A stretch of DNA of 64,000 nt from an uncultured Planctomycetaceae bacterium (GCA_943787265.1 CALSLT010000014.1:62001-126000), one strand, 5' to 3'. Positions 47,064 to 56,711 are shown, counted from the first letter of the stretch. Numbers and translations: made by a program. Notes: generated by a model not told the origin, from the letters alone.

Positions 47064-47546
47064 GTGACTTCGAACCAGGATACCGAGCATCTTCGGCTGC
47101 TTTCGATCTTTCACTACATTGTGGCAGGAATGGTAGCGTTGGGTTCGCTGTTTCCTCTTTTACATATTGCGATGGGAGTCGCGATTATTGCGGGCACGTT
47201 TAAGGAACTTGGTCACGACGCTCAGTCGCCGCCCGCGTTCTTCGGCTGGATGATTGTCGGCCTCTCCGCTTTCGTCATCGTTTCCGGTCTTGCGATGGCC
47301 ATCGTCGTGGCAATGGCCGGACAACGAATTCAACAGAATCGCAGCCACACGTTCTGTCTGGTTGTTGCAGGCCTTGAGTGCCTTTTCATGCCAATCGGAA
47401 CAACTCTGGGCGTCTTCACGATCGTCGTGCTGACGAGACCTTCCGTCAAAGAACTGTTCGACGGCTCTCAAACTGTCGATTCACAATCGCCTGACAGCAA
47501 CTCAGAAGTCGACGACCACAACCCGTGGTGCGATGCGTCGGATTGA
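47064..47546 (+). CDS. Small integral membrane protein
   Basis: 160 residues with three or four predicted membrane helices: SIFHYIVAGMVALGSLFPLL, HIAMGVAIIAGTF, FFGWMIVGLSAFVIVSGLAM and CLVVAGLECLFMPIGTTLGV, followed by an acidic polar C-tail (about 30 residues). GTG start at 47064. This tetraspan arrangement with a soluble tail is a frequent planctomycete family, but I do not recognise a named domain. Function unknown. Confidence 0.75.
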   Translation: MTSNQDTEHLRLLSIFHYIVAGMVALGSLFPLLHIAMGVAIIAGTFKELGHDAQSPPAFFGWMIVGLSAFVIVSGLAMAIVVAMAGQRIQQNRSHTFCLVVAGLECLFMPIGTTLGVFTIVVLTRPSVKELFDGSQTVDSQSPDSNSEVDDHNPWCDASD

Positions 47547-47595
47547 TTTGTCCTCTGATCTCTGTCGTCCGACCATGAATAAAGCCCGTCAACGC

Positions 47596-47661
47596 AGGAC
47601 GCGTCTGACGCACCACGGCAAGCCCCAACGCCCGTAAAGAAAATGGTGCGTCAAGACGCAC
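47596..47661. repeat. Palindromic REPIN-like element, family G
   Basis: Hairpins GCGTC-t-GACGC (within 47596-47614) and GTGCGTC-aa-GACGCAC (within 47643-47661) face each other; the arms GGACGCGTCTGACGCACCA and TGGTGCGTCAAGACGCACC are near reverse complements. It lies between the convergent membrane-protein and hemE genes. Confidence 0.75.
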
Positions 47662-47698
47662 CCTACCGTCACTCCGTTATGCGGGGCCTGACCTACGG

Positions 47699-48745
47699 TT
47701 ACGCTCGTTGTTCGGCTCCGAGTTCGTGGACGATTTCGACGAGGGCCTTTGCACTTTCGGGCGGGACTTCCGGGAAGACTCCGTGCCCGAGATTGAAAAT
47801 GTGTCCCGTCGTGCCGGCTGCATCGAGAACGGCTTTTGCCCGAGCTTTCAGCGTGTCGAGGTCGGCGAGCAACGATACCGGGTCCATGTTGCCCTGCACG
47901 GCTCGGTCGGGGCCGAGCATCTCGCGAGCGTCAGTCATGTCGACTCGCCAATCCAAGCCGACGATCTGACCGCCTGCTTCGGCCATGATTGGCAGCAGCG
48001 CCGGATTGCCAGTTAGAAAGTTGATGACCGGAGCGTCGGTCACTCCCTCGATCACCGTTTTCGTGTGAGGCAGCACGAACTCGCGATAGTCAGACGGTGA
48101 CAGGCAACCGGCCCAACTGTCGAAGACCTGCACCGCCTGGACTCCGGCTTCGATCTGAGCGTTGAGATAACCGATCAGGCTGCTGGTCAGTGTTTCCATC
48201 AGAGCGTGCCACGCTCCGGGATCGTTGTACATGATCCGTTTCGTGTTGAGGTAATTCCTCGAGCCGCCGCCTTCGATCGCGTACGAAGCCAGCGTAAACG
48301 GCGCTCCGGCAAAACCGAGCAACGGGATGTCGGATGGCAGCTCCTGGCGAACAATCTTGACCGTGTCGAATACAAAATGCAGCGTCGACAGGTCTTCCAG
48401 TCGCTTCAGGCGATCGACTTCGGATGCCGACTGAATCGGATTGTGGATGACCGGGCCTTCGCCCTTTTGGTACTCAAGGTCCATCCCCATCGGTTCGAGA
48501 ATCGGCAGCAAATCCGCAAACAGGATCGCCGCATCGACTCCGAGAATCCGTTGCGCGTCCAGCGTGACCTGCGCCGCCAATTCAGGTGTTTTGCAGAGTT
48601 CGATGAACGTGACTTTGTTCCGAACTTCCATGTATTCGGGCAGGTACCGCCCGGCCTGTCGCATGATCCAGAGCGGGGTTGTGTCTGTCGGTTCGTTATA
48701 AGCCGCCTTCATAAAGCGGCTGGCCCGGAGTTCGGGAGTAATCAA
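47699..48745 (-). CDS. hemE: Uroporphyrinogen decarboxylase
   Basis: Converts uroporphyrinogen III to coproporphyrinogen III in haem synthesis. Key motifs: TPLWIMRQAGRYLPEY (substrate Arg), ILFADLLPILEPMGMD (catalytic Asp), FAGAPFTLASYAIEGGGSRNY, VQVFDSWAG and GHGVFPEVPPE. I choose a TTG start at 48745 (LITPELRASRFMKAAYNEP) because a GGAG Shine-Dalgarno at 48754-48757 lies 8 nt upstream and the length (348 residues) fits the family; the frame is open further to an ATG at 48790 or 48814, which would add an atypical hydrophobic N-terminus. Confidence 0.96.
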   Translation of the reverse strand: MITPELRASRFMKAAYNEPTDTTPLWIMRQAGRYLPEYMEVRNKVTFIELCKTPELAAQVTLDAQRILGVDAAILFADLLPILEPMGMDLEYQKGEGPVIHNPIQSASEVDRLKRLEDLSTLHFVFDTVKIVRQELPSDIPLLGFAGAPFTLASYAIEGGGSRNYLNTKRIMYNDPGAWHALMETLTSSLIGYLNAQIEAGVQAVQVFDSWAGCLSPSDYREFVLPHTKTVIEGVTDAPVINFLTGNPALLPIMAEAGGQIVGLDWRVDMTDAREMLGPDRAVQGNMDPVSLLADLDTLKARAKAVLDAAGTTGHIFNLGHGVFPEVPPESAKALVEIVHELGAEQRA

Positions 48746-48891
48746 GGTGTCTTCTCCAAACGTAAGAATGAGCGTCGAACGGGCCGGCATCACTAATCTG
48801 AATTCGACCAGCAACGAGAATCGCGTTCACCGAGTCGATTCATCACGCAGTGTCGCGGTCGAGACCTCATCAGACAACCGCACGGAGAGAC

Positions 48892-49578
48892 ATGCAATTC
48901 AACGGTCGTGTTGTTCGGCTTGTCGCCACTTCCACGATTGGCCTATGTTCCGAGTCGACGCCGTCAGTGAGCCGGCTTCGTCCGCAGTTTACCGCCTGGA
49001 CGGCAGAATTCATGACGACCAACCCGGAAAACCAACAGCTTCAAGTCGTCAGACAACACGTGAAGCCTGCCGTCACCAATCACCGTCCACACCACACGAA
49101 AGTCGAAAAATTCTGGCTGGCCGGCAGCGTGCTCCTTTACGGCGGAGTCGCTCTGCTGATCCTTGCCGGCATCGACCAGGTTTCTTACCTCCCGTTTCCA
49201 ATGCCAGAGTTCTGGTACTCGAATCGAGGTTTCTGGCCGTTTGTCGGAATTCTGGCGATCCCCTGCGGAATGTTTCTGCTTAAGAAGGAGCCAAAGCTCA
49301 ACTGGCAACCAACGCTTGCCGGGCCACGGTTCGGTTCCGTTGTTCTTTACACTCGAAAACGTTGCCATCTTTGTGACGACGCAAAGATTCTGCTGCGAAC
49401 GTACGCTCAGTGGCTGCCAACACCGGTTGAAGTCGACATCGACGGGGACGAGGAGCTCAAGAAAAACTTCAACACGTGCGTGCCGGTCGTCGAGATCGAT
49501 GGCAAGGTTCGCTTCCGAGGTATCGTCGACGAAATGTTGCTGCGGCGTCTGATCGAACGTTCGGAGCCAGCCGAATGA
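48892..49578 (+). CDS. Membrane-anchored glutaredoxin-like protein
   Basis: 228 residues from the ATG at 48892, which has GGAG just upstream; in-frame alternatives are 48850 and 49012. Two membrane helices (FWLAGSVLLYGGVALLILAG and GFWPFVGILAIPCGMFLL) precede a thioredoxin-fold domain with the redox motif RKRCHLCDDAKILL and the cis-Pro segment NTCVPVVEIDGKVRFRG. It would reduce or relay disulfides near the membrane. Its stop codon overlaps the start of the next gene (ATGA), so the two are translationally coupled. Confidence 0.85.
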   Translation: MQFNGRVVRLVATSTIGLCSESTPSVSRLRPQFTAWTAEFMTTNPENQQLQVVRQHVKPAVTNHRPHHTKVEKFWLAGSVLLYGGVALLILAGIDQVSYLPFPMPEFWYSNRGFWPFVGILAIPCGMFLLKKEPKLNWQPTLAGPRFGSVVLYTRKRCHLCDDAKILLRTYAQWLPTPVEVDIDGDEELKKNFNTCVPVVEIDGKVRFRGIVDEMLLRRLIERSEPAE

Positions 49579-50264
49579 GAACGCTCGGAATCTTCGCCAA
49601 ACAGCCAATCCCCGGCCGCGTCAAAACCCGACTGGCCGCGGACTGGGGAAACGATCGAGCCGCCGCGCTCTATGAGTGCTTCGTCCGCGACCTGCTCGTT
49701 CAGTTTGCAACTACCGGCGATCGGCGAATCATCGGATTTGCGCCAAACAGCGATGAAGCTCGAAAATGGTTTAAGGAAACTTCGAACGAAGCCGCTGAAG
49801 AGTCGTGGACATTGTGGCCGCAGCCGGAATCCGATCTCGGCGGCCGAATGGCGAACTACTTTGAGACGTGGACGGAATCGGGCGACCATCGCACGATTCT
49901 GATCGGGTCAGACAGCCCCTCGCTGCCGGCGGAGTATGTCGAACAAGCCTGGCAACTACTTGAAGAAAATGACTGCGTACTCGGACCGGCGACCGACGGC
50001 GGCTACTACCTGGTCGGCCTGCGGGGAACCATCCCCGACTTCGCGGCACCGTTCAAAAACGTCGAGTGGAGCACGGCCGGCGTTCTGGCACAAACGGTTG
50101 AGCTCTTGAAGCAGCAAGGTCTATCGCTCGGTCTGCTTCCGCCGTGGTACGACGTGGATTCTGCCGAAGGTGTCGTCACCCTGACCGGACACCTCGCAGC
50201 TTTTGAACATGCGAGGAAGCCGTATTCGCTGACTGCGACTCAGCAGTTCCTCGATAGCCAATAA
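49575..50264 (+). CDS. TIGR04282/DUF2064 family glycosyltransferase-like protein
   Basis: 229 residues from the ATG at 49575 (MRTLGIFAKQPIPGRVKTRL), overlapping the preceding stop by 4 nt. The frame extends upstream, but homologues start with this strand. GT-A-type nucleotide-binding fold: KTRLAADWGNDRAAALYECF, ILIGSDSPSLPAEYVEQAW with the metal Asp, and LGPATDGGYYLVGLRG. TIGR04282 members are described in arsenosugar and related pathways and resemble CofC/MobA-type transferases. No partner reveals the substrate here. Ends with a bidirectional terminator. Confidence 0.9.
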   Translation: MRTLGIFAKQPIPGRVKTRLAADWGNDRAAALYECFVRDLLVQFATTGDRRIIGFAPNSDEARKWFKETSNEAAEESWTLWPQPESDLGGRMANYFETWTESGDHRTILIGSDSPSLPAEYVEQAWQLLEENDCVLGPATDGGYYLVGLRGTIPDFAAPFKNVEWSTAGVLAQTVELLKQQGLSLGLLPPWYDVDSAEGVVTLTGHLAAFEHARKPYSLTATQQFLDSQ

Positions 50265-50297
50265 CGAGCGATCGACCGACGCAGATCGCCAAACAAA

Positions 50298-50340
50298 AAC
50301 ACCTCGACCGCTGCTGGCGATCGAGGTGTTTTGATTTTTT
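50298..50340. terminator. Bidirectional intrinsic terminator
   Basis: Stem AACACCTCGA (50298-50307) with TCGAGGTGTT (50321-50330), 13-nt loop, followed by TTGATTTTTT on the plus strand and preceded by an A-rich tract that becomes a T-rich tract on the minus strand. It lies between convergent genes (stop 50264 and stop 50395), so it can serve both. Confidence 0.85.
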
Positions 50341-50394
50341 GGAATTCCGATCGCTCGACATTGTCAAAATGCGAGCAACAAATCAGCGCCGAGA

Positions 50395-51231
50395 TTATCG
50401 CTGCGAGATGACTCGCCCGGTGCGGTCACGGCGAACTGGTTCTTCGGGCTTCTTGCCATTCTTTTCAGCTTTGTCAGCAGCTCGCTGTTTTGCCACAGCG
50501 ACAAGCTGCTGAGCATACGCCAATTCGGCATGGCTGAACTGTGGAGTGTCTGGTCGAGCCAAACGGTTGAACTTCATCTGCGAAAGTTGCTGCCAGGTCT
50601 TGCCGTTAGCGATGTTCCAAGCGGCTGCTTGAGCAACGTTCGTATTGATTCGTCCTGTAGCGACGAGGTTCAACAATTCCTTCAGGATCGGATCGGTGCT
50701 CACGCTCTCGACCGGATGAATTCGGTATTCCATCCGAACGCTTGGTTCGGGCTTTCCGTACTCAAGACAGACTGACGTAACAGGAAGTCGGACGACTTTT
50801 TCAGGCGGAATAGAAAAGAAACCGCCACCGCCACCGGCAGCACCTCCACCGCCACCACCCTGCTGGCCACCGCCGCCACCACCAGTCGACTGCCCACCTC
50901 CACCGCCTCCCTGCTGCCCGCCGCCGCCTAGACCACCGCCTAGACCGCCTTGATTCAGAACGTGGACTCCGACGAATGACTCAGGCATCTGAACCGTGAT
51001 CGTCTCCTTCGTCAGGTTCTCGATCAACAGGTTACCGGTTTTGGAATTCTTCTGAAGAAGCTTCGTGCTTAGCTGGCCGTCTTCCATCCCTTTGAAGAGT
51101 TCGACGACCGGAGCGTTTGGGTCAAGCTTCGGCTTGGTGATCTGCCCCTTCTTTGCGGCTTCAGCAGTGCCGGCCGCGAGCAACCCAAGCGCCAACAGCG
51201 CCACACAGTGAGTTCGAACATGGAACATCAT
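50395..51231 (-). CDS. Secreted Gly/Gln-rich protein
   Basis: 278 residues: signal peptide (CVALLALGLLAAGTAEA), a folded N-terminal region (VVELFKGMEDGQLSTKLLQK, LIENLTKETITVQMPESFVG), then a 45-residue stretch of Gly with interspersed Gln and Ser (about 95-140), and a C-terminal segment (FSIPPEKVVRLPVTSVCLEY, then helical QAAAWNIANGKTWQQLSQM). The C-terminus is Lys/Arg rich. No known domain. Similar lengths and glycine linkers are frequent in planctomycete exported proteins; role unknown. Confidence 0.8.
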   Translation of the reverse strand: MMFHVRTHCVALLALGLLAAGTAEAAKKGQITKPKLDPNAPVVELFKGMEDGQLSTKLLQKNSKTGNLLIENLTKETITVQMPESFVGVHVLNQGGLGGGLGGGGQQGGGGGGQSTGGGGGGQQGGGGGGAAGGGGGFFSIPPEKVVRLPVTSVCLEYGKPEPSVRMEYRIHPVESVSTDPILKELLNLVATGRINTNVAQAAAWNIANGKTWQQLSQMKFNRLARPDTPQFSHAELAYAQQLVAVAKQRAADKAEKNGKKPEEPVRRDRTGRVISQR

Positions 51232-52384
51232 GAATCAATCCTTACGAGCTGAAAGCAGTATCGGCAGCAATTGCGCCGGCGACAGTGTTCTACCAAAGCT
51301 GAACGGCTAACTCGAAGTCAGCAAATACTCAGCGTGTTGAGTGAAATCTGCGGGAGCGAAGCAATCGCCCCACTCACTCAACCTCAGTGATACTACAGCA
51401 GCGGGAAAACGACCACCAACACGAAGTGCGCTGTGCCGGCACGAATTCGTATCTTGGGGGTGTGGTCACAACGCTCGCTGCAGGAAATTCCGAATCGACG
51501 GGAAAGCCTGTCTGGCGAACAATGGCAAAACAATCACCCAACCAATGCCAGGATTTAACGCTCAGTCAGAAAATGCCGGTGCTCCAGCCTCGCCAACCGC
51601 CTGCTGGACTCACACGGATGCCGTAAAGTGACGCCCTGCTGACGCCCCCTTCAAAGAGACGGCAGTGTAAGTACAAATGAACTCCAAGCTCACAGATCAG
51701 GGGACCGATCATCGATTCCGGAATTCGTGTGGAGATTCGGCACTGAATGTCGTTAATTCTGAACGACGTTCGCCCCCACTTGAGTCACAACGGCGAGAAA
51801 TTTCGTCCATGAGTGTCATCCCCTGCCTTTGCCGGCAATGCCGAACCGATATCCGGGGTGACAGGAAACTCGGATCATCGATGTATCGTTGGGCCAACAT
51901 TCTGAAGAGCTCAATTCCTTCAAGCAGGGGCGTGTGAAATCCAACTCGAACGAAATTGCCAACTGATGTCCTGCCAGTGAAATTCTGGCCGGCGAAGTTC
52001 AACCGAAAACAAGAGCGTTAACTGAAACTCGCCCATAAAAGTCTAATTCGGGCACATTCGTACAACCTAGTTTTTCGACGAAACATTGGTCGTTGACATC
52101 TTTTGAAACCACTGATAGCGTAGCCTGTGCAGACGTAACGCCGTCACCATTTCATCTGTCTTCCCAACGGATTACGTCTACACGTCGCGTTTCATTTCCT
52201 CTCGACTGCTGGGGTGTTTTCTCCACTCTGGTCAGCGAGTATCCACGGTTGCTGTTTCCCTTTTGAACCGAGTCACCACGGGTGACTCACGGGCGTCGAA
52301 TGCTCGGAAGTCGATTCGAGTTCGCCAGACGTAACTCGCGTCAGATTTTCCAAGTATCAAAGACGTCGTTGAGGACACGCGAAT
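51232..52384. other. Long intergenic region (about 1.15 kb)
   Basis: No supported gene: the available short frames lack coding character. No tRNA, RNase P, tmRNA or SRP RNA signature was recognised, nor a repeat of the palindromic type. The 300 bp before the FHA gene may hold its promoter and a long leader. This is the longest gene-free stretch in the window. Confidence 0.5.
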
Positions 52385-53620
52385 ATGCTTCAAGCCGTGC
52401 TCAAAGTGGTTGGTGGCAAGCAGGATGGAAAACTCATCCCGCTCAACACAAAGAAGTTTCTCATCGGCCGAGAACAAGACTGCCACTTGCGACCTGGTAG
52501 CGAGTCCGTAAGTCGGCATCACTGTGCAATCACGATTGATGAATTCACGGTCCGAGTCCGTGACCTCGGCAGCTCGAACGGCACGAGTATTAACGGCAAA
52601 CGCATCATCGGTGTTCATGAAGCCAATCCTGGCGACGCCCTGCAGGTCGGCAACCTGGATTTTGAGATCGTCTTCAGCAAAGCAGGAACGCCGGTGACAT
52701 CTGGTGCCCCTGAAAAAGGCGGTACTTCATTCGCTCTTGACGAATTCAACCTCGAAACAGCTGAGCCACTTTCCGATACGGCCATGATGGTTGGCGGCGA
52801 CACCGCAGTGATCTCGAAGAAAGATCTTGCAGCCGACGCAGCCAAGAGCGAGGAACAGATCGCTGCCGCTGCAGAACAACCTTCCACAGAATCCCGAGTC
52901 TCCGCAGAACCCCAAGCTTCCGTTGAGCCGTTAGCCGAAGCACCGGCATCTGAACAGCCGGTCGAAGCACAATCAAACGATCAACAGCCAGCCGAAGGCA
53001 ACGACGCCCCCCCTGCTGACCCGGTCGCGGCTGAGGCATCTACGCCAGACCCCGCACAACCGGCGGCACAAGCCCCACCAGCAGCCCAGCAACCGCCAGC
53101 ACCGCAACCGGGGTACCCGCAGCAGCAACCCGCCGCTCCGGCAATGCCTGGTTATGGCCAGCAGATGCCGCCGCAGCAGCAGCCCTATCCATACGGAATG
53201 CCTCAGCAAGGGATGCCACAACCCGGTATGCCTGGCTACGGAATGCCTCAGCAGGGTTATCCCTACGGCGTGCCCCAACCGGGCATGCCAGGCTATGGGA
53301 TGCCACAACAACCGGCGATGCCGGGCTATGGGATGCCACAGCAACCGGCGATGCCAGGCTATGGCATGCCACAGCAACCGGCGATGCCGTATCCAGCTCA
53401 GCAGGTGCCATATCCAGCTGAACAGCCAGTCGACGATTACGACGACGAAGAAGAAGACGTCGAAGATTCTTCAACGATCGTAGAACCCCCAACGGCATTG
53501 CCCGATCCATCTGAAACCGGGGCCGTCGAAGAAGTAAAGACTGACGTCGACGAAGGGCCGAAAGTCGAAGCCCCCAATCCCGCAGCCGACATTCTGAAGA
53601 AGTACATGGGCGGCCGCTAA
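52385..53620 (+). CDS. FHA-domain protein with long Pro/Gln-rich tail
   Basis: 411 residues. Residues 1-100 form an FHA domain that binds phosphothreonine: [28 protein letters not shown] and [14 protein letters not shown]. The middle (about 130-250) is Ala/Glu/Pro rich and disordered; residues 250-345 are Pro/Gln/Gly/Met rich and contain three 11-residue repeats [11 protein letters not shown]. An acidic segment [14 protein letters not shown] precedes a short helical end [11 protein letters not shown]. Probably a signalling adaptor recognising phosphorylated partners, plausibly linked to the abundant planctomycete Ser/Thr kinases; one lies 4 kb downstream. Confidence 0.88.
   Translation: MLQAVLKVVGGKQDGKLIPLNTKKFLIGREQDCHLRPGSESVSRHHCAITIDEFTVRVRDLGSSNGTSINGKRIIGVHEANPGDALQVGNLDFEIVFSKAGTPVTSGAPEKGGTSFALDEFNLETAEPLSDTAMMVGGDTAVISKKDLAADAAKSEEQIAAAAEQPSTESRVSAEPQASVEPLAEAPASEQPVEAQSNDQQPAEGNDAPPADPVAAEASTPDPAQPAAQAPPAAQQPPAPQPGYPQQQPAAPAMPGYGQQMPPQQQPYPYGMPQQGMPQPGMPGYGMPQQGYPYGVPQPGMPGYGMPQQPAMPGYGMPQQPAMPGYGMPQQPAMPYPAQQVPYPAEQPVDDYDDEEEDVEDSSTIVEPPTALPDPSETGAVEEVKTDVDEGPKVEAPNPAADILKKYMGGR
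53288..53386 (+). repeat. Three tandem 33-bp repeats inside the FHA gene
   Basis: Units 53288-53320, 53321-53353 and 53354-53386, each encoding [11 protein letters not shown] and differing at only a few positions. Being in-frame and near-identical, they can expand or contract without breaking the protein. Confidence 0.9.
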
Positions 53621-53979
53621 CCCCGGAACTTCGTTTGGCGGGCGGTAGCTTCTTAAGAGATTTTCTTCCGGAACGCGCAGTGCTGCAATGCGCAGTCGTT
53701 GGCTCCACGCGTGCGGTTTTCGCAAATCGGCTTCTTGCTTGCGCGTTACTGCATTCGCCTGGCCCGACCTCGCTCAGCCCGGGAAGGCTTAAACCCACTG
53801 CGTGATACCCTTGCTGCAGTCCGCCGTGAGTTTTTTGCGATTCCGGATAGGATTAACAGCGATCCTTATTAAACTGCGAGTATGTTCGGCGCGACTTAGA
53901 GATCGAGACATCGTCAATCATGATCGCGCCCGTCGAAGCACTAAGCAGTTAAGATACAAGCAACGATCGGAGCCACATC
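53621..53979. other. Intergenic stretch
   Basis: About 360 bp between the FHA gene and the 65-residue gene. The last part should contain the promoter of the small gene, whose start is preceded by GGAG. No gene-like frame or repeat seen. Confidence 0.45.
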
Positions 53980-54177
53980 ATGTCTGACGCCCAGGAAACC
54001 CAACGTCGTTACAAAGAATTTCTCGACCTGATGCCCCTGACATTGGCGCTGGCCGGCTTGCCTCAGAGCGAGTCTGGCAAATACTACTCAGAAGAGCAGA
54101 TCGAGGGCCGTCTGTTCGTCATGCGTCATGCCTATAAAGCAGCAAGAGGCCTCGCACGTGAGCTGGTCGTTAAATAG
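53980..54177 (+). CDS. Small conserved-looking hypothetical protein
   Basis: 65 residues, ATG preceded by GGAG (CGGAGCCACATC). Helical and soluble: RRYKEFLDLMPLTLALAGLP, YYSEEQIEGRLFVMRHAYKA. No cysteines, no signal peptide. Good RBS and coding-like composition support a real gene. Function not known. Confidence 0.75.
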   Translation: MSDAQETQRRYKEFLDLMPLTLALAGLPQSESGKYYSEEQIEGRLFVMRHAYKAARGLARELVVK

Positions 54178-54244
54178 CCAGATAAACAAAAACGTACGAG
54201 CTCCTGAGAAAATTGGCGTGAGCTGCCGGCATCAGTGTCACTGC

Positions 54245-55597
54245 TCAGCGAATAAGCTGTTCCGAGCAGAGGTCCGAGATCGCAGCCTCGTTGTCGATGT
54301 GCCGAACATTGATCCCTTCGGCAATCAGTCGGCCAATCTTGTCGACCATCCCGTCGGAATCCATGAACCGGGTTCCGTCGGCACTGCCCAGCGAAGTCTC
54401 GCCGCCCTGCAGAACGACGATTGCATAAACGGCAAATCCACTGCGGCGCATATTCCCCAGGGCGATCGCTGTTTCGGTGGTCACATCGCCGAGGATGGCT
54501 ACAACGGTCGCATCGCGCGGCAATCGACTGGTCGCTTCCATCAGGAGTTCAGAGAACGAAAGACCGTCGGTCAGTTCGAGCCGAGCGAGTGACTCACGAA
54601 TTCGCTGAAATTGCTCGAAGCCTCGTTGCGTTTCAACAATTACCGGCCGCAACCGACTACTTGATGCGGACATGCCGACGTTTTGTTTGGCGTCACTTCG
54701 AGTTCGAAACTCGCGTTTCCAACCTTCCTCGCGAATCCTGTCGGCGGCGTCTCGACCGTTTGTCACCAACCCGATCTGCTGGCCCATCTGACACATCGCG
54801 TTTGCCAGCGATGCAGCGGTTGTAATCGCCAACTCAGACCGATGCGGCTCACCCTGTGCCGGATACATGTCCTTGTGAAAGTCCAGGATGATGGTCGCAC
54901 CAGCGACTGTCGAAGGGTCATAGATTCGGCTGTGCAGTTTGCCGGTGCTCGCCGTCGCCTTCCAGTGAATCCGGTTGAACGAGTCACCTCGCTGATACTC
55001 CCGGACGCCAGCCAATCGAGTTGGATCTTCGAACAATCGATGAGCCATGCGGATTTCGCCAATTGGCCGGCGCGATGACAAATCGTAGCCGGAAAGTGGG
55101 ATGACTTTCGGATAGACCATCACAAAGTGCGGCTCAGTGACAACCTTGTATCGTCGATGAAGCCCGAACAGGTCACCACTTTCCAGCATCAGCGGCCCAA
55201 GCTGATAGTAGCCGCGTGTGGCAAACGTCAGTTGATATCGAATCGACTTTTTGCCGTTCGGCCCAAGCTGAATTAACGCAACGCGGCGACCATCCACTTT
55301 GAGCTTCGGCGGCTTGCAGGAAAGTGCATCGCGAGGCAAAGAATCCTCGACAAGCAACCAGGGAATCGGAATTCCAGAGCTGTTGTTTAAATCAACGATG
55401 ACTGCAACTCGGTCGCCGATTTCGACTGTGTGCCGGTTGCTTTCCCGTCGCGCACTAACATTTTCAATCCAATGACGAGCCAGCCAACGGCTCAGCAGGA
55501 TGACGCCCAGCAATGCGTACATCGAGTACACGAGAAGTCCCAACTGAAAGACGATCCCGATGACCAGCAGAAAAATGGCGCCAAGCAGCCATCTCAT
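54245..55597 (-). CDS. DUF58 domain protein with N-terminal membrane helices
   Basis: 450 residues. N-terminal helices (LGAIFLLVIGIVFQLGLLVY, MYALLGVILLSRWLA), then an extracytoplasmic or linker part and the DUF58 core: RPIGEIRMAHRLFEDPTRLAG, VREYQRGDSFNRIHWKATAS, TIILDFHKDMYPA, followed by a vWA-like segment. DUF58 proteins are the usual partners of MoxR ATPases in assembly or maturation of complexes. ATG at 55597 overlaps the MoxR stop by 4 nt, so translation is coupled. Confidence 0.93.
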   Translation of the reverse strand: MRWLLGAIFLLVIGIVFQLGLLVYSMYALLGVILLSRWLARHWIENVSARRESNRHTVEIGDRVAVIVDLNNSSGIPIPWLLVEDSLPRDALSCKPPKLKVDGRRVALIQLGPNGKKSIRYQLTFATRGYYQLGPLMLESGDLFGLHRRYKVVTEPHFVMVYPKVIPLSGYDLSSRRPIGEIRMAHRLFEDPTRLAGVREYQRGDSFNRIHWKATASTGKLHSRIYDPSTVAGATIILDFHKDMYPAQGEPHRSELAITTAASLANAMCQMGQQIGLVTNGRDAADRIREEGWKREFRTRSDAKQNVGMSASSSRLRPVIVETQRGFEQFQRIRESLARLELTDGLSFSELLMEATSRLPRDATVVAILGDVTTETAIALGNMRRSGFAVYAIVVLQGGETSLGSADGTRFMDSDGMVDKIGRLIAEGINVRHIDNEAAISDLCSEQLIR

Positions 55598-56553
55598 AGT
55601 AAATCAGCGCCTTCCTTCATCGTCGGAACGGAAGACTCATTGAGAATCTCTTCAACGATGCTGTCAGCCGTGATTCGCCGCAGGCGACTTTCAGGCCGCA
55701 CGATAATTCGATGCGACAAAACGGCGGGAGCAACTCGCTTCACATCGTCAGGAAGCACGAAAGCGTTGCCTCGAATTGCAGCCAACGCTTGCGACGAACG
55801 ATACAGCGCGATTGAAGCTCGCGGGCTCCCCCCCAGCAGAACGTCGTCATGCTCGCGAGTCGCGTAAACGAGATCGAGAATGTAACTGCGAACTTTCGGG
55901 TCAACCTTTACCTCGCGACAGGCGTCCTGGCAGGCAACGATTTCTTCGGCGGTGACCACCGGCTCCAGAGTGTCGATCGGATGTGCCGTGTGCATTCGTC
56001 CGAGCATCTCCGATTCCTGCTCGCGCCCTGGGTAACCAAGACTCAATCGAACGAGGAAACGGTCAAGCTGCGCTTCCGGCAACGGAAACGTCCCTTCCTG
56101 ATCGACGGGGTTCTGCGTCGCGATAACCAGGAATGGTCGATCGAGCAAATAAGTTTCGCCGTCTACCGAAACTCGCCGCTCTGCCATCGCCTCAAGTAAA
56201 GCCGCCTGTGTTCGTGGCGTTGTTCGGTTGATTTCATCCGCCAGGAGAATCGAAGTGAACAACGGTCCGGCACGAAACTCAAACTCTGTCGTCTTTGGAT
56301 TGAATATCGATGCGCCGGTGATGTCACTCGGCAGCAAGTCCGGAGTACACTGAATGCGTTTGAAATCGCAGCCGAAGCTCACTGACAACGCTCGGGCGAG
56401 CATCGTTTTTGCAACTCCGGGCACGTCTTCAAGCAGAATGTGCCCTTCGGCAAATGTCGACATCAAAGCCAGAATCACTTCCTGACGTTTTCCGATGATC
56501 ACCTTCTCGACATTCGCAATTATCTTCTTGGCAACAGCGTTAACCTTCGGCAT
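55594..56553 (-). CDS. MoxR-type AAA+ ATPase
   Basis: 319 residues from the preferred ATG at 56553 (MPKVNAVAKKIIANVEKVII); the frame is open to 56610. Walker A-like VPGVAKTMLARALSV, Walker B SILLADEINRTTPRTQAAL, sensor ATQNPVDQEGTFPLPEAQLDRF and the arginine-rich C-terminal helical domain are typical. MoxR ATPases act as chaperone-like remodellers with vWA-domain partners such as the DUF58 protein encoded next. Standard pair in a two-gene operon. Confidence 0.95.
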   Translation of the reverse strand: MPKVNAVAKKIIANVEKVIIGKRQEVILALMSTFAEGHILLEDVPGVAKTMLARALSVSFGCDFKRIQCTPDLLPSDITGASIFNPKTTEFEFRAGPLFTSILLADEINRTTPRTQAALLEAMAERRVSVDGETYLLDRPFLVIATQNPVDQEGTFPLPEAQLDRFLVRLSLGYPGREQESEMLGRMHTAHPIDTLEPVVTAEEIVACQDACREVKVDPKVRSYILDLVYATREHDDVLLGGSPRASIALYRSSQALAAIRGNAFVLPDDVKRVAPAVLSHRIIVRPESRLRRITADSIVEEILNESSVPTMKEGADLL

Positions 56554-56711
56554 TCCGACACTTTCAGTTTGAGACGATACTCGCGACCCGCAGACAGTAC
56601 ATAAAACCAATGATTCTATCGGTGCCGGAATCTGCCTTGCCAGTCGTTAGCGATCTCACGAAAAAACAACATTCACGAACGTGAACCAGAATTTCATCCT
56701 GAAAGCCCACG

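Noticed and set aside
53288..53386. CRISPR-like array from regular repeats in the FHA gene
   Set aside because: The 33-bp units are directly adjacent with no spacers and are in frame within a coding sequence.
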